Below, piece after piece: positions 8,864 through 17,999 of a stretch of DNA of 60,000 nt. The notes beneath the pieces are model-generated. The model ran no database searches, was not told the origin of the DNA, and saw nothing but the letters and a program-made list of their open reading frames with translations. Position numbers and translations under genes: made by a program. This DNA comes from an uncultured Alphaproteobacteria bacterium (GTDB taxonomy: Bacteria > Pseudomonadota > Alphaproteobacteria > Rhodobacterales > Rhodobacteraceae): positions 1 to 60,000 of the forward strand of contig CACBRT010000001.1 in assembly GCA_902541695.1 (NCBI GenBank), written 5' to 3'. Position 1 is the stretch's first letter. Each line of letters starts with the position of its first letter.

Positions 8864-9853
8864 ATGCAAAAATCCTTTCATGTAGTTGGAATTGGTAATG
8901 CAATAGTTGATATATTTAGTTTTGTAGATGACAATTTTCTTGAAAAAAACAAGATACCGAAAGGTGTTATGAGTTTAGTCAATCCTGATCAAGCAAAAAA
9001 ACTTTTGAACCAAATTGTTATATCAAAAAAAGTTGCTGGTGGGTCGGCTGCAAATACCATTGTTGGTTTGTCACAACTAGGATTTAATACGTCATACATA
9101 GGTAAGGTTTGTAATGATAAGTTAGGAAATTTCTTTTCTAATGAAATGAAAATTAACGACGTAAAATTTGATCAATTAAGTATTTTTAAGTCCAGAGATT
9201 TATTAACTGGTCATTGTATTGTTTTGGTCACTCCAGATGGAGAAAGAACAATGAATACACACTTGGGTGTTACTGAAAATTTATCACAATATGATCTTGA
9301 TATTGAGGTTTTAAAAAACTGTGAGTGGGCCTATTTAGAAGGTTATCGATTTGATGGGATAGATAGTCAAAAAGCTTTTCAAATTGCTATTGAAAATGTC
9401 AAATTAGGTGGTGGCAATGTTGCGCTTTCTTTATCTGATCCTTTTTGTGTAGAACGTCACAAAAGGAAATTTGAAGACATAATAAATAATGGTGTAGATT
9501 TAGTATTTTGTAATGAAAAAGAGCTAATTTCATTGACGTGTGAAAAAAATTTCAATTCTGCTTTACGTAAAAGTCTAGAATTTCCTAGTAAGTTCATTTG
9601 TACAGTAGCAGAAAAAGGAGTATTTATTAATGTTGAAGGTTCTTGGATTAATATACCAACAAAAAGTGTAGATATTAAAGATACAACAGGAGCAGGTGAT
9701 TTATTTGCAACTGGTTTTTTGTATTGTTATTTAACTGGTCAAAATGAAGAATTGTCTAGTTTATTTGCCAACAAGTGTGCTGGTGAAGTGATACAAATTT
9801 TAGGTTGTCGATTAGATAAAAATAAATTAACTAATTTAATTAGAAGGAAATGA
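8864..9853 (+). CDS. PfkB-family carbohydrate/nucleoside kinase (adenosine kinase-like)
   Basis: 329 residues with a ribokinase fold. N-terminal VVGIGNAIVDIFSFVDD, the glycine-rich GGSAANTIVGLSQLG near residue 65, and the C-terminal DTTGAGDLFATGF signature with the catalytic Asp and anion-hole Gly-Ala-Gly. The N-terminal GNAIVDI and PGG-like regions resemble alphaproteobacterial enzymes annotated as adenosine kinase, so nucleoside salvage is plausible but the sugar substrate cannot be fixed from sequence. One base separates it from the HIT gene, so the two are co-transcribed. Confidence 0.88.
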   Translation: MQKSFHVVGIGNAIVDIFSFVDDNFLEKNKIPKGVMSLVNPDQAKKLLNQIVISKKVAGGSAANTIVGLSQLGFNTSYIGKVCNDKLGNFFSNEMKINDVKFDQLSIFKSRDLLTGHCIVLVTPDGERTMNTHLGVTENLSQYDLDIEVLKNCEWAYLEGYRFDGIDSQKAFQIAIENVKLGGGNVALSLSDPFCVERHKRKFEDIINNGVDLVFCNEKELISLTCEKNFNSALRKSLEFPSKFICTVAEKGVFINVEGSWINIPTKSVDIKDTTGAGDLFATGFLYCYLTGQNEELSSLFANKCAGEVIQILGCRLDKNKLTNLIRRK

Positions 9854-9854
9854 T

Positions 9855-10235
9855 ATGGGTTTAAATTATGATTTTAACAATATATTTGCCAAAATTTTAA
9901 AAAAAGAAATTCCTAACGAAACTGTGCTTGAAACAAAGCATTCACTAGCATTTAAAGATATAAATCCAGCTGCTCCAATTCATATTTTAGTTATACCTAA
10001 AGGTCCTTATGTAAATTATGATCATTTTATTTCAAATGCTACTGATGAAGAGATTATTGATTTTAATAAGACTGTAAAGGAAGTTATAGAAAAACAAGAG
10101 TTAGATCCCAAAAGTAATGGAAATGGTTATAGATTGATCGCTAACACTGGAATAAATGGAGTTCAAGAAGTACCTCATTTGCATTTTCATATTTTGGGAG
10201 GTAAGAATATGGGTTTTATGGTTTCAAAAACCTAA
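9855..10235 (+). CDS. HIT-family (HINT-like) nucleotide hydrolase
   Basis: 126 residues with the histidine triad HLHFHILGG near residue 108, in which the central His is the nucleophile. N-terminal NIFAKILKKEIPNETVLET and the KDINPAAPIHILVIPK block are the HINT signature. The family hydrolyses adenosine phosphoramidates and acyl-AMP. Cytoplasmic. It follows the PfkB kinase by one base and precedes the small zinc-finger gene, suggesting one transcript; a purine-salvage link with the adenosine kinase-like neighbour is an inference. Confidence 0.93.
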   Translation: MGLNYDFNNIFAKILKKEIPNETVLETKHSLAFKDINPAAPIHILVIPKGPYVNYDHFISNATDEEIIDFNKTVKEVIEKQELDPKSNGNGYRLIANTGINGVQEVPHLHFHILGGKNMGFMVSKT

Positions 10236-10255
10236 AAAACTAATAGGAAAAACAG

Positions 10256-10435
10256 ATGATTAAAAGTGAAAACAATATCATTAAAGTTTCATCTTTAAAA
10301 GTTAGCTGCGATGGAGAAAATAATAATTCTTCAGAGGGACATCCTTTAATTTGGTTACAGATAGATGAAGAAGTGGGTTATATTTTTTGCCCCTATTGTG
10401 AACAAAAGTTTGTTTTTGAAGACAAATACACATAA
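10256..10435 (+). CDS. CHCC-type zinc-finger protein (NDUFS6-like)
   Basis: 59 residues, too short for a standard ORF cut-off. The pattern Cys18, His29-Pro30, Cys45-Pro-Tyr-Cys48 matches the zf-CHCC family, whose mitochondrial member is complex I subunit NDUFS6. Alphaproteobacteria carry this protein as a stand-alone ~60-70-residue gene. Ends in KFVFEDKYT. Located between the HIT gene (20-base gap) and polA (8-base gap). In bacteria its role is probably with NADH dehydrogenase, inferred from the mitochondrial homologue. Confidence 0.87.
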   Translation: MIKSENNIIKVSSLKVSCDGENNNSSEGHPLIWLQIDEEVGYIFCPYCEQKFVFEDKYT

Positions 10436-10443
10436 ACTAATAA

Positions 10444-13299
10444 ATGCATTCTGATTATAAAAAAAATATTTATTTAATTGATGGTTCAGGTTTTATTTTC
10501 AGGGCTTATTACGCTTTACCTTCATTAACCAGATCTGATGGATTACCGGTTGGTGCGATTTCTGGTTTCTGTAATATGATTTATAAACTATTGAATAATA
10601 AGCAAAATGAAGAAATAAAAAAACCAACACATATTGCAGTAATCTTTGATCATAAGGGTAAAAATTTTAGATCTGATATCTATCCAGATTATAAAATGAA
10701 CCGTAAAGAACCCCCCATAGACCTTATTCCTCAATTTGATTTGATAAGGCAAGCAACTCAAGCTTTTGGATTAGATAGTATTGAAGTAGAAGGATATGAA
10801 GCTGATGATATAATTGCCACATATGTAGAAATAGCACAAAAAAACGACTGGGAAACTACTATAATATCTTCTGATAAAGATTTAATGCAACTTGTTTCAT
10901 CCAAAACAAAAATGTGGGACACAATGAAAAATAAAATCATTTGTGAAGAACAAGTCAAAGAAAAATTCGGAGTTGAACCTTCATTAGTCGTAGATGTTCA
11001 GGCTTTAGCTGGTGACTCTGTAGATAATATACCGGGAGCAACTGGGATTGGAGTAAAAACAGCTTCACTACTTATTAATCAATTTGGTTCATTAAATGGG
11101 CTCTTAGAAAATGCTAGTACTATAAAACAACAAAAAAGAAGAGAAGTATTAATGAAAGAAAAAGATTTGATACTCATTTCTAAAGAATTAGTTTGTTTAA
11201 AAAAAGATGTACCTCTAACCAAAAATATAAATGAGTTATCTGTTTCAAAAATTGATTTCGAACAATTACTGTCTTTTACAAACAAAATGGAATTTAGGAC
11301 ACTTTCTGACAGGATTATTAAAGATAACCAAATAATATTAAAAACAAACAATTTTTTAAAGGAAAATAACGAAATAATTCAAAATGAAAAAATGCTCTCG
11401 AAAAAAAACATTGTTGAATTCAAAAATATTGATTCAATTAAAGATATAAAAAATAAAAGCTATGAGAATTATGAAATAGTTAATAGTAGAGAAAAGTTAC
11501 AAAAGTGGATTGATATAATTGAAAATATTTATTGTTTTGCTTTAGATTTAGAAACTTCTTCTATAGACGAGGTTGACGCTGATCTAGTTGGTATTTCACT
11601 AGCTGTTGATGCAGGAGTCGCATGCTACATTCCATTAGGACACAAATTTGAAGATATTGACGAAAAAAATAAAAAAAATATACATAGTCAACTATCATTA
11701 GATTATGTTATAAAAATTCTAAAACCTGTTTTAGAAAATTCATCTATTTTAAAAATTGGTCAAAATATTAAGTTTGATTACAAAATTTTAAAAAAATACT
11801 CTATTTCTTTAAATTCTTACGAAGACACTATGTTGATGTCTTACTCCCTAAATTCAGGTTTACATCGTCATAATCTGGATACTCTATCAGAGATTTTTCT
11901 TAACCATAATTCTATTAAAATAGATTCACTTGTAGGAAGTGGTAAAAACAAAAAAAATTTTTCTCAAACTCCCATAGATTTAGCAACAAATTATGCTGCT
12001 GAAGATGCAGATATTACCTTGAGGTTATGGAAAATTTTCAGACCAAAGTTGTCAGAAAAAAAAGTATCTATGATTTATCATTATATAGAATTAAAACTAA
12101 TTGCCGTTTTAGCACAAATGGAAATGACCGGAATTTTGGTTGACTCAAAAATTCTATCAGAACTATCTAGTCAATTTTTAAAAAAATTAAATTTTTTAGA
12201 AGAAAAAATATTTAATATTTCTGAGGAGAAATTTAATATTGGTTCACCAAAACAGTTAGGCTATATATTTTTTGAAAAATTAGGCTTTAAAGGTGGTAAA
12301 AAAGGTAAAATGGGAACTTATTCTACAGATGTGGATGTTTTGGAAAAACTTTCTTCAGCCGGTCATGATATTGCGGAATTTGTTTTAGAATGGCGACAAT
12401 TATCAAAGTTAAGATCGACATATACAGAGTCTCTTCAAAATCATATTAAGACTGATACAAAAAGAGTTCATTCTTCTTTTCTTTCGTCAGGAGCCACGAC
12501 AGGTAGGTTATCCTCTTCAAGTCCAAATTTACAGAACATTCCTATAAGGACTGATGATGGTAGAAAAATTAGATCTGCATTCATATCAGGGGACGAAAAA
12601 AAGTTGGTTAGCTTTGATTATAGTCAAATTGAATTAAGAATATTGGCCCATATAGCCAATATCAAGAATCTTAAAAATGCGTTTAATGATGGTCATGATA
12701 TTCATTCTCAAACAGCCTCTGAAGTTTTTCAGGTTCCGATCGAAAATTTAAATCCAGAATTAAGAAGACAGGCAAAAGCTATCAATTTTGGAGTAATTTA
12801 TGGTATTTCAGCTTTTGGTTTGGCCAATAATTTAAGAATAGCTAGAGAAAAAGCTAAAAACTTCATAGAAAAATATTTTGAACGTTATCCCGAAATAAAA
12901 AATTATATGGATCAAACAGTAATAGAGGCTAAAGAAAAAGGTTATGTCCAAACACTATTTGGACGCAAAATTTATACTCCTAATATTAATTCCAAAGGAC
13001 CAGCAGCAGGTTTTGCTAAGCGATCTGCTATAAATGCACCTATTCAAGGGACTGCTGCTGATATCATTAAATTAGCAATGATCAAAATTCCTAAATTATT
13101 AATAGAGAATAACCTAAATGCAAAACTTGTATTGCAAGTGCACGATGAATTATTGTTTGAAGTACCTAATGAAGAAGTTGAGATATTAAAAAACAAAGTC
13201 ATAGTAGAAATGGAGAATGCTCCTTATCCATTTCTTACTTTAGATGTCCCTCTGAAAGTTGATTTTGGATTTGGTAAAAATTGGAATGATGCTCATTAA
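10444..13299 (+). CDS. polA: DNA polymerase I
   Basis: 951 residues with all three domains. 5'-3' exonuclease at about 1-290 (DGSGFIFRAYYALP, AGDSVDNIPGATGIGVKTA). The 3'-5' proofreading domain at about 350-545 keeps the metal-binding Asp368-x-Glu370 (DLETSS), so proofreading is probably active. The polymerase domain at about 560-951 has motif A SFDYSQIELRILAH (Asp725), motif B RRQAKAINFGVIYG, and motif C QVHDELLFEVP (Asp901). Acts in gap filling, Okazaki fragment processing and repair. Lys/Asn-rich linker between exonuclease domains reflects the AT bias. Confidence 0.98.
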   Translation: MHSDYKKNIYLIDGSGFIFRAYYALPSLTRSDGLPVGAISGFCNMIYKLLNNKQNEEIKKPTHIAVIFDHKGKNFRSDIYPDYKMNRKEPPIDLIPQFDLIRQATQAFGLDSIEVEGYEADDIIATYVEIAQKNDWETTIISSDKDLMQLVSSKTKMWDTMKNKIICEEQVKEKFGVEPSLVVDVQALAGDSVDNIPGATGIGVKTASLLINQFGSLNGLLENASTIKQQKRREVLMKEKDLILISKELVCLKKDVPLTKNINELSVSKIDFEQLLSFTNKMEFRTLSDRIIKDNQIILKTNNFLKENNEIIQNEKMLSKKNIVEFKNIDSIKDIKNKSYENYEIVNSREKLQKWIDIIENIYCFALDLETSSIDEVDADLVGISLAVDAGVACYIPLGHKFEDIDEKNKKNIHSQLSLDYVIKILKPVLENSSILKIGQNIKFDYKILKKYSISLNSYEDTMLMSYSLNSGLHRHNLDTLSEIFLNHNSIKIDSLVGSGKNKKNFSQTPIDLATNYAAEDADITLRLWKIFRPKLSEKKVSMIYHYIELKLIAVLAQMEMTGILVDSKILSELSSQFLKKLNFLEEKIFNISEEKFNIGSPKQLGYIFFEKLGFKGGKKGKMGTYSTDVDVLEKLSSAGHDIAEFVLEWRQLSKLRSTYTESLQNHIKTDTKRVHSSFLSSGATTGRLSSSSPNLQNIPIRTDDGRKIRSAFISGDEKKLVSFDYSQIELRILAHIANIKNLKNAFNDGHDIHSQTASEVFQVPIENLNPELRRQAKAINFGVIYGISAFGLANNLRIAREKAKNFIEKYFERYPEIKNYMDQTVIEAKEKGYVQTLFGRKIYTPNINSKGPAAGFAKRSAINAPIQGTAADIIKLAMIKIPKLLIENNLNAKLVLQVHDELLFEVPNEEVEILKNKVIVEMENAPYPFLTLDVPLKVDFGFGKNWNDAH

Positions 13300-13400
13300 A
13301 AACTAATAAATTTGTAAAAAAAGATTATTAAATTTTTATTTAATATACATTTTTTGCATAAAACTTGCATATAAATAAAAATATCAACTAAGTGTATTTT

Positions 13401-14573
13401 ATGAAAAAAGCTTTAATCACAGGTATTACTGGTCAAGATGGATCTTATTTAGCGGAGTTTCTACTAAATAAAGGATATGAAGTTCATGGTATAAAAAGAA
13501 GATCTTCTTCATTAAACACTAGTAGGATCGATCATATTTACGAGGATTCACATAAAAACCCTAAGTTAATACTTCATTATGGAGACTTGTCTGATACATC
13601 TAATTTGACAAAAATCATTGGTGATGTTGAACCAGATGAAATATATAATTTAGGTGCACAAAGTCATGTTGCAGTAAGTTTTGAAAGTCCAGAGTATACA
13701 GCTAATATAGATGCTCTAGGTACTTTACGATTATTGGAAGCCATACGATTTTTAGGCTTAGTTAATAAAACAAAATTTTATCAAGCTTCTTCTTCTGAAA
13801 TGTATGGATTAGTTCAAAATACTCCTCAAAATGAAAATACTCCTTTTTATCCGTGTTCTCCCTATGCTGTTGCTAAAATATATTCCTATTGGATAACTGT
13901 AAATTATAGAGAATCGTATAATATGTTTGCGTGTAATGGCATTTTATTTAATCATGAAAGTCCAAGAAGAGGTGAAACATTTGTTACTCGAAAAATTACA
14001 AGGGGCTTGTCTAACGTTGTATGTGGTTTAGATGATTGTGTTTATCTTGGAAATTTAGACGCTTTAAGAGATTGGGGCCATGCAAAAGATTACGTCGAAA
14101 TGCAATGGAAAATGTTACAACAACAAAATCCCAAAGATTATGTTATAGCAACTGGCAAACAATATAAAGTGAGAGATTTTATAATGTGGACGGCCGCCGA
14201 ATTAGGTTTTGAAATTGAATTTTATGGACATGGTAGAGATGAAGTTGGAATAGTTACCAAATTAGATAAAAACTCATCAAAATTTATATCCTTGGGCCAA
14301 AAAGTCATAAAAGTTGATCCCAAGTATTACAGACCAACAGAGGTCAGCTCTCTATTAGGTGACGCAACGAAGGCGAAAAAAGAGCTTGGATGGATAGCAA
14401 AAATTACAGCTCAAGAATTATGTGCTGAAATGGTCAAAGAAGATTTAGCAGAAGCCAAAAAAAATCAATTACTTATTGATAACGGTTATGATATTTCAAT
14501 TTATAAAGACGACTATGATATTAAGAAATCTTATCTTTCTTATAAAAATAGTGAACATTTAAATATTTCATAA
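13401..14573 (+). CDS. gmd: GDP-mannose 4,6-dehydratase
   Basis: 390 residues from the ATG at 13401; the GTG at 13392 has no better ribosome binding site and the [19 protein letters not shown] start fits the family. Short-chain dehydrogenase fold: NADP-binding GITGQDG, catalytic SSSEMYG and YAVAK (Tyr-x3-Lys), and [16 protein letters not shown]. Converts GDP-mannose to GDP-4-keto-6-deoxymannose, the first step to GDP-L-fucose. About 15 residues longer than the E. coli enzyme at the C-terminus. 16 bases before fcl. Confidence 0.97.
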   Translation: MKKALITGITGQDGSYLAEFLLNKGYEVHGIKRRSSSLNTSRIDHIYEDSHKNPKLILHYGDLSDTSNLTKIIGDVEPDEIYNLGAQSHVAVSFESPEYTANIDALGTLRLLEAIRFLGLVNKTKFYQASSSEMYGLVQNTPQNENTPFYPCSPYAVAKIYSYWITVNYRESYNMFACNGILFNHESPRRGETFVTRKITRGLSNVVCGLDDCVYLGNLDALRDWGHAKDYVEMQWKMLQQQNPKDYVIATGKQYKVRDFIMWTAAELGFEIEFYGHGRDEVGIVTKLDKNSSKFISLGQKVIKVDPKYYRPTEVSSLLGDATKAKKELGWIAKITAQELCAEMVKEDLAEAKKNQLLIDNGYDISIYKDDYDIKKSYLSYKNSEHLNIS

Positions 14574-14589
14574 AAGATCTATCATAATT

Positions 14590-15552
14590 ATGAGAATTTT
14601 TATAGCTGGACATCAAGGAATGGTAGGTAAAGCGATTTTAAAAAAGTTGCTTCCTAACCAAAATTATCAAATTCTTACAAAAAATAAGAGTGAATTAAAT
14701 CTTACTGACCAAAATGCTGTTTCATTATTCTTTAAAAAAGAAAAAATAGATTTAATAATAATTTGTGCTGCCAAGGTTGGTGGTATTTTTGCAAATAATG
14801 AATATCCAGCTGAATTTATTTATGAAAATATTCAAATTCAAACTAATATAATTCATCAAGCGCATTTGTCCGATATTCAAAATATAATATTTTTAGGTTC
14901 TTCTTGTATATATCCTAAAAATTTAGGAGAAACTAGGTTATTAAAAGAAAGTTGTCTTTTAAAAGGTCCATTTGAACCCACAAACGAACCTTACGCTATA
15001 GCAAAAGTAGCAGGTATAAAAATGTGCGAAAGTTATAATAGGCAATATTTAAGAGATTATAGAACAGTAATCCCCTCAAATTTATATGGTCCAGGAGATA
15101 ATTTTAATCTTAATAATGCACATGTTATTCCAGCATTAATTAGAAAAATGCATGAAGCCAAATTAAGGAATTTAAAAAGTGTTTATATTTGGGGTGATGG
15201 TTCACCCCTAAGAGAATTTTTATATATTGAAGACATGGCTGAGGCTTGTATTTTTATAATGTTACTTGATAAAAAAACATATCATTCCAGAACTAGTTTA
15301 ACTCAATCGCACATAAATGTTGGTATGGGTATAGATATAAGTATATTAAATTTAGCAGAATTAATAAAGACTACTATAGGATATGAGGGAGCACTTATTT
15401 TTGACAAAAATAAACCAAGCGGCATTTCAAAAAAATTACTTGATGTAACCTTGATAAAATCACTGGGTTGGAAACCAAAAGTTAAATTAAAAACAGGTTT
15501 AGTTAAAACCTATGATTGGTATTTAGAAAACTATGAAAATTTAAGAAAATGA
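14590..15552 (+). CDS. fcl: GDP-L-fucose synthase
   Basis: 320 residues. NADP-binding GHQGMVG at residues 7-13, the AAKVGGIFANN motif, LGSSCIYPK with the catalytic Ser/Cys pair, and YAIAKVAG with Tyr-x3-Lys. Also SNLYGPGDNF and the C-terminal GWKPK segment. Performs 3,5-epimerisation and 4-reduction of GDP-4-keto-6-deoxymannose to GDP-L-fucose. Directly after gmd, so fucose, or a derivative, is a component of a surface polysaccharide. The glycosyltransferases using it are not adjacent. Confidence 0.96.
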   Translation: MRIFIAGHQGMVGKAILKKLLPNQNYQILTKNKSELNLTDQNAVSLFFKKEKIDLIIICAAKVGGIFANNEYPAEFIYENIQIQTNIIHQAHLSDIQNIIFLGSSCIYPKNLGETRLLKESCLLKGPFEPTNEPYAIAKVAGIKMCESYNRQYLRDYRTVIPSNLYGPGDNFNLNNAHVIPALIRKMHEAKLRNLKSVYIWGDGSPLREFLYIEDMAEACIFIMLLDKKTYHSRTSLTQSHINVGMGIDISILNLAELIKTTIGYEGALIFDKNKPSGISKKLLDVTLIKSLGWKPKVKLKTGLVKTYDWYLENYENLRK

Positions 15553-15595
15553 TATAATCTGAGATACAATTTCTTACTTAATTTAATAACAACTT

Positions 15596-16318
15596 TTATT
15601 TAAGCAATTTAACAAGTTTAGTAATTTCATCAATAACAAGTATGTCAGAATGTGTAATTATGATTCTAGTTCCTTTAACTAAATTTTTTTTATAAGGATA
15701 AGATCCAATTTGGGCATTAGGAAAGTTACTTGCTATAGATGCAAGTTTTTCTGCGATTTCACCTTCTGGTTTTTCTATTCTAATTGATTTTGATTTAATT
15801 GGTTTTGCACTTTTTAATTTTTCAATTATATCTTTTACCATAGCTTTGAAAATTTCTGGAACTCCAGCCAAAACAAATACATTTTCTATCTGAAAACCAG
15901 GCGCTATGCTTATCGGATTATCTATCAAATTTGCTCCTTCTGGTATTCTTGCCATACGTAATCTTGCAGCATTGAGTTCTACATTTTGAATTTTGTAGTA
16001 ATCTTGCAACAATTTTTTTGCTACTTCATTAATAGGAAGCTTCACATCAAAAGCGTTTGCAATACATTCTGCAGTTATGTCATCGTGTGTTGGTCCTATT
16101 CCTCCACTTGTGAATACATAGTTATATTTAATTCGTAATTTGTTCACACATTCAATTATATGCTCCTTAGAGTCTGGTATAATTCTTACTTCATTTACAA
16201 TTATTCCAATTGAAAGTAATTTTTGAGCTAAAAATTTTGTATTTGTATCTTGAGTACGACCTGATAAAATCTCATTACCAATTATTATTATTGCTGAATC
16301 TTTCAATAATTTGTGCAT
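15596..16318 (-). CDS. CinA-like molybdopterin-binding domain protein
   Basis: 240 residues holding only the MoCF/molybdopterin-binding domain of CinA: IIGNEILSGRTQDTN at the start, then VFTSGGIGPTHDDITAE, GFQIENVFVLAGVPEI. The C-terminal NMN deamidase domain of full-length CinA (~400 residues) is absent, as in many alphaproteobacterial 'competence/damage-inducible protein A' proteins. May act on nucleotide pyrophosphates such as ADP-ribose; the activity is not settled from sequence. Divergent from sfsA and convergent with fcl. Confidence 0.88.
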   Translation of the reverse strand: MHKLLKDSAIIIIGNEILSGRTQDTNTKFLAQKLLSIGIIVNEVRIIPDSKEHIIECVNKLRIKYNYVFTSGGIGPTHDDITAECIANAFDVKLPINEVAKKLLQDYYKIQNVELNAARLRMARIPEGANLIDNPISIAPGFQIENVFVLAGVPEIFKAMVKDIIEKLKSAKPIKSKSIRIEKPEGEIAEKLASIASNFPNAQIGSYPYKKNLVKGTRIIITHSDILVIDEITKLVKLLK

Positions 16319-16378
16319 AATTTACAATACCTATTACTTAAGTTTTTATTAATATAATCATTCTAGCTAATTTATAAA

Positions 16379-17083
16379 ATGCAATTTTCAGGTGAACTTA
16401 TTGAAGCCAAGTTAATAAAGAGATATAAGCGTTTTTTAGCAGATATTATTTTTGAAAATGGTTATTCGACAACAGTATATTGTCCGAATCCAGGTTCTTT
16501 ATTAGGTCTTGCTGAAAAAAATACTAAAATCTGGTTAGAGAAATCTAAAAATAAAAATGCGAAATATCAATATAAATGGAAACTCAGTGAGCTTTATGAT
16601 GGCACATTAGTTTGCATAGACACTCAAATGGCTAACATGATAATATATGAAAATTTAAAATTAGGTAGAATACCTGAATTTTGTCAATATGATACAATTA
16701 TTTCAGAACCTAAAATTGATTGTGGAAGCAGGCTTGACTTTCTTTTAAAATCAGATGTTGGCGTTCCATGTTATATAGAAGTTAAATCTTCTACTCTTTC
16801 TAGATTTCCAAATATTTCAGAATTTCCAGATTCAGTTACCTCAAGAGGATCTAAACATTTGTCAATATTAAAAAGTTTAAAATTAAATGGTTTTAGAGCC
16901 ATTCAAATCTATTTAATACAAAGAAATGATACTAATACTTTTAAAATAGCAAGAGACATTGACAATTTATATTTTAAATCTTTCCAAATGGCCAAGAGCT
17001 CTGGAATAGAAATTTTGGTCTTGCAAAGTTTTATTTCTAAGACTGAAATAAAATTAAGTGAAAAAAGACCAACAATATTATAA
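16379..17083 (+). CDS. sfsA: SfsA family DNA-binding/nuclease-like protein
   Basis: 234 residues. N-terminal OB-like part with KRYKRFLADI and the CPNPGSLLGL motif, then a PD-(D/E)xK-like core: SRLDFLL, then CYIEVKSSTL, and FPDSVTSRGSKHLSIL. Matches the SfsA (sugar fermentation stimulation) family throughout and is full length. First found to bind DNA nonspecifically in E. coli; nuclease activity is inferred from the fold. 70 bases upstream of map, as often seen in alphaproteobacteria. Confidence 0.94.
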   Translation: MQFSGELIEAKLIKRYKRFLADIIFENGYSTTVYCPNPGSLLGLAEKNTKIWLEKSKNKNAKYQYKWKLSELYDGTLVCIDTQMANMIIYENLKLGRIPEFCQYDTIISEPKIDCGSRLDFLLKSDVGVPCYIEVKSSTLSRFPNISEFPDSVTSRGSKHLSILKSLKLNGFRAIQIYLIQRNDTNTFKIARDIDNLYFKSFQMAKSSGIEILVLQSFISKTEIKLSEKRPTIL

Positions 17084-17152
17084 ATAATTTAATTATTTGT
17101 CGTTATTCATTATAGGACTTGATAGGTTTGCAAATAATTTATATAGCAAGGT

Positions 17153-17980
17153 ATGAATTTGAATTTAATTAAGGAAATTTTTTTGGATACAAACCGTTTA
17201 AATAAAGATGGAATAAGAATTCATTCTGATTCTGAACTCGAAGAAATGAGACTTTCATGCAAACTAGCAGCAGAAACTTTAGATATGATTGGAGATTATG
17301 TAGTACCCGGTGTTTCAACGGAGAGAATAAATAAATTATGCCATGAGTACATTTTAGATAATAAAGCAATTCCAGCAACTCTTGGTTATAGAGGCTTCCC
17401 TAAATCTTGTTGTGTATCAATCAATCATGTTGTCTGTCATGGCATACCTGGGCCAAAAACTTTGAAGGAAAGTGACATCTTAAACATTGATGTTACTTGC
17501 ATTCTAAATGGATGGTTTGGTGATAGTAGTAGAATGTATATTGCTGGTTCAATCTCAAAAAAAGCTAGTCGGTTAATTGAAGTTACTTATAAAGGGTTAT
17601 TAAAAGGGATTGAAGTAGTTAAGCCAGGAAATACTTTTGGTGACATTGGAGAGGCAATACAAAAATATGTTGAAAGTAAAAAAATGTCAGTTGTAAGGGA
17701 TTTTTGTGGACACGGGGTTGGTCAAAATTTTCATTCATCTCCAAATGTTTTGCATTTTGGTGAAAAAAAGACAGGATCAATTCTGGAACCAGGCATGTTT
17801 TTTACTATTGAACCTATGGTCAATCTAGGGAAACCAGAAACAAAAATTTTGTCGGATAACTGGACGGCAGTTACTAAAGATAAGTCACTTTCAGCTCAGT
17901 TTGAGCACACAGTTGCTGTTACTAGTTATGGTGTTGAAGTACTTACGCTTTCACCGCAGGATAAATTTTATCCATTATGA
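17153..17980 (+). CDS. map: Methionine aminopeptidase, type I
   Basis: 275 residues. Metal ligands are all visible: DVTCILNGWFGDSSRMY (two Asp), the HGVGQNFH region (His), FTIEPMV (Glu) and FEHTVAVT (Glu); also the substrate His in VCHGIPG. No N-terminal zinc finger or insertion, so MetAP1a type. Removes the initiator Met from nascent proteins. The N-terminus is about 10-15 residues longer than in E. coli. Converges with secA over a 19-base gap. Confidence 0.96.
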   Translation: MNLNLIKEIFLDTNRLNKDGIRIHSDSELEEMRLSCKLAAETLDMIGDYVVPGVSTERINKLCHEYILDNKAIPATLGYRGFPKSCCVSINHVVCHGIPGPKTLKESDILNIDVTCILNGWFGDSSRMYIAGSISKKASRLIEVTYKGLLKGIEVVKPGNTFGDIGEAIQKYVESKKMSVVRDFCGHGVGQNFHSSPNVLHFGEKKTGSILEPGMFFTIEPMVNLGKPETKILSDNWTAVTKDKSLSAQFEHTVAVTSYGVEVLTLSPQDKFYPL

Positions 17981-17999
17981 TAAAAGGATTTTTTTTAAA

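Noticed and set aside
13354-13370. Tandem TTGCAT repeat before gmd
   Set aside because: Two 6-base copies in a short AT-rich gap; too short to separate from chance and not at a clear promoter distance.
16600-16616. Sigma-54-like TGGCACA...TTGCA
   Set aside because: The GG-to-GC distance is 13, one base too long, and it lies inside sfsA.
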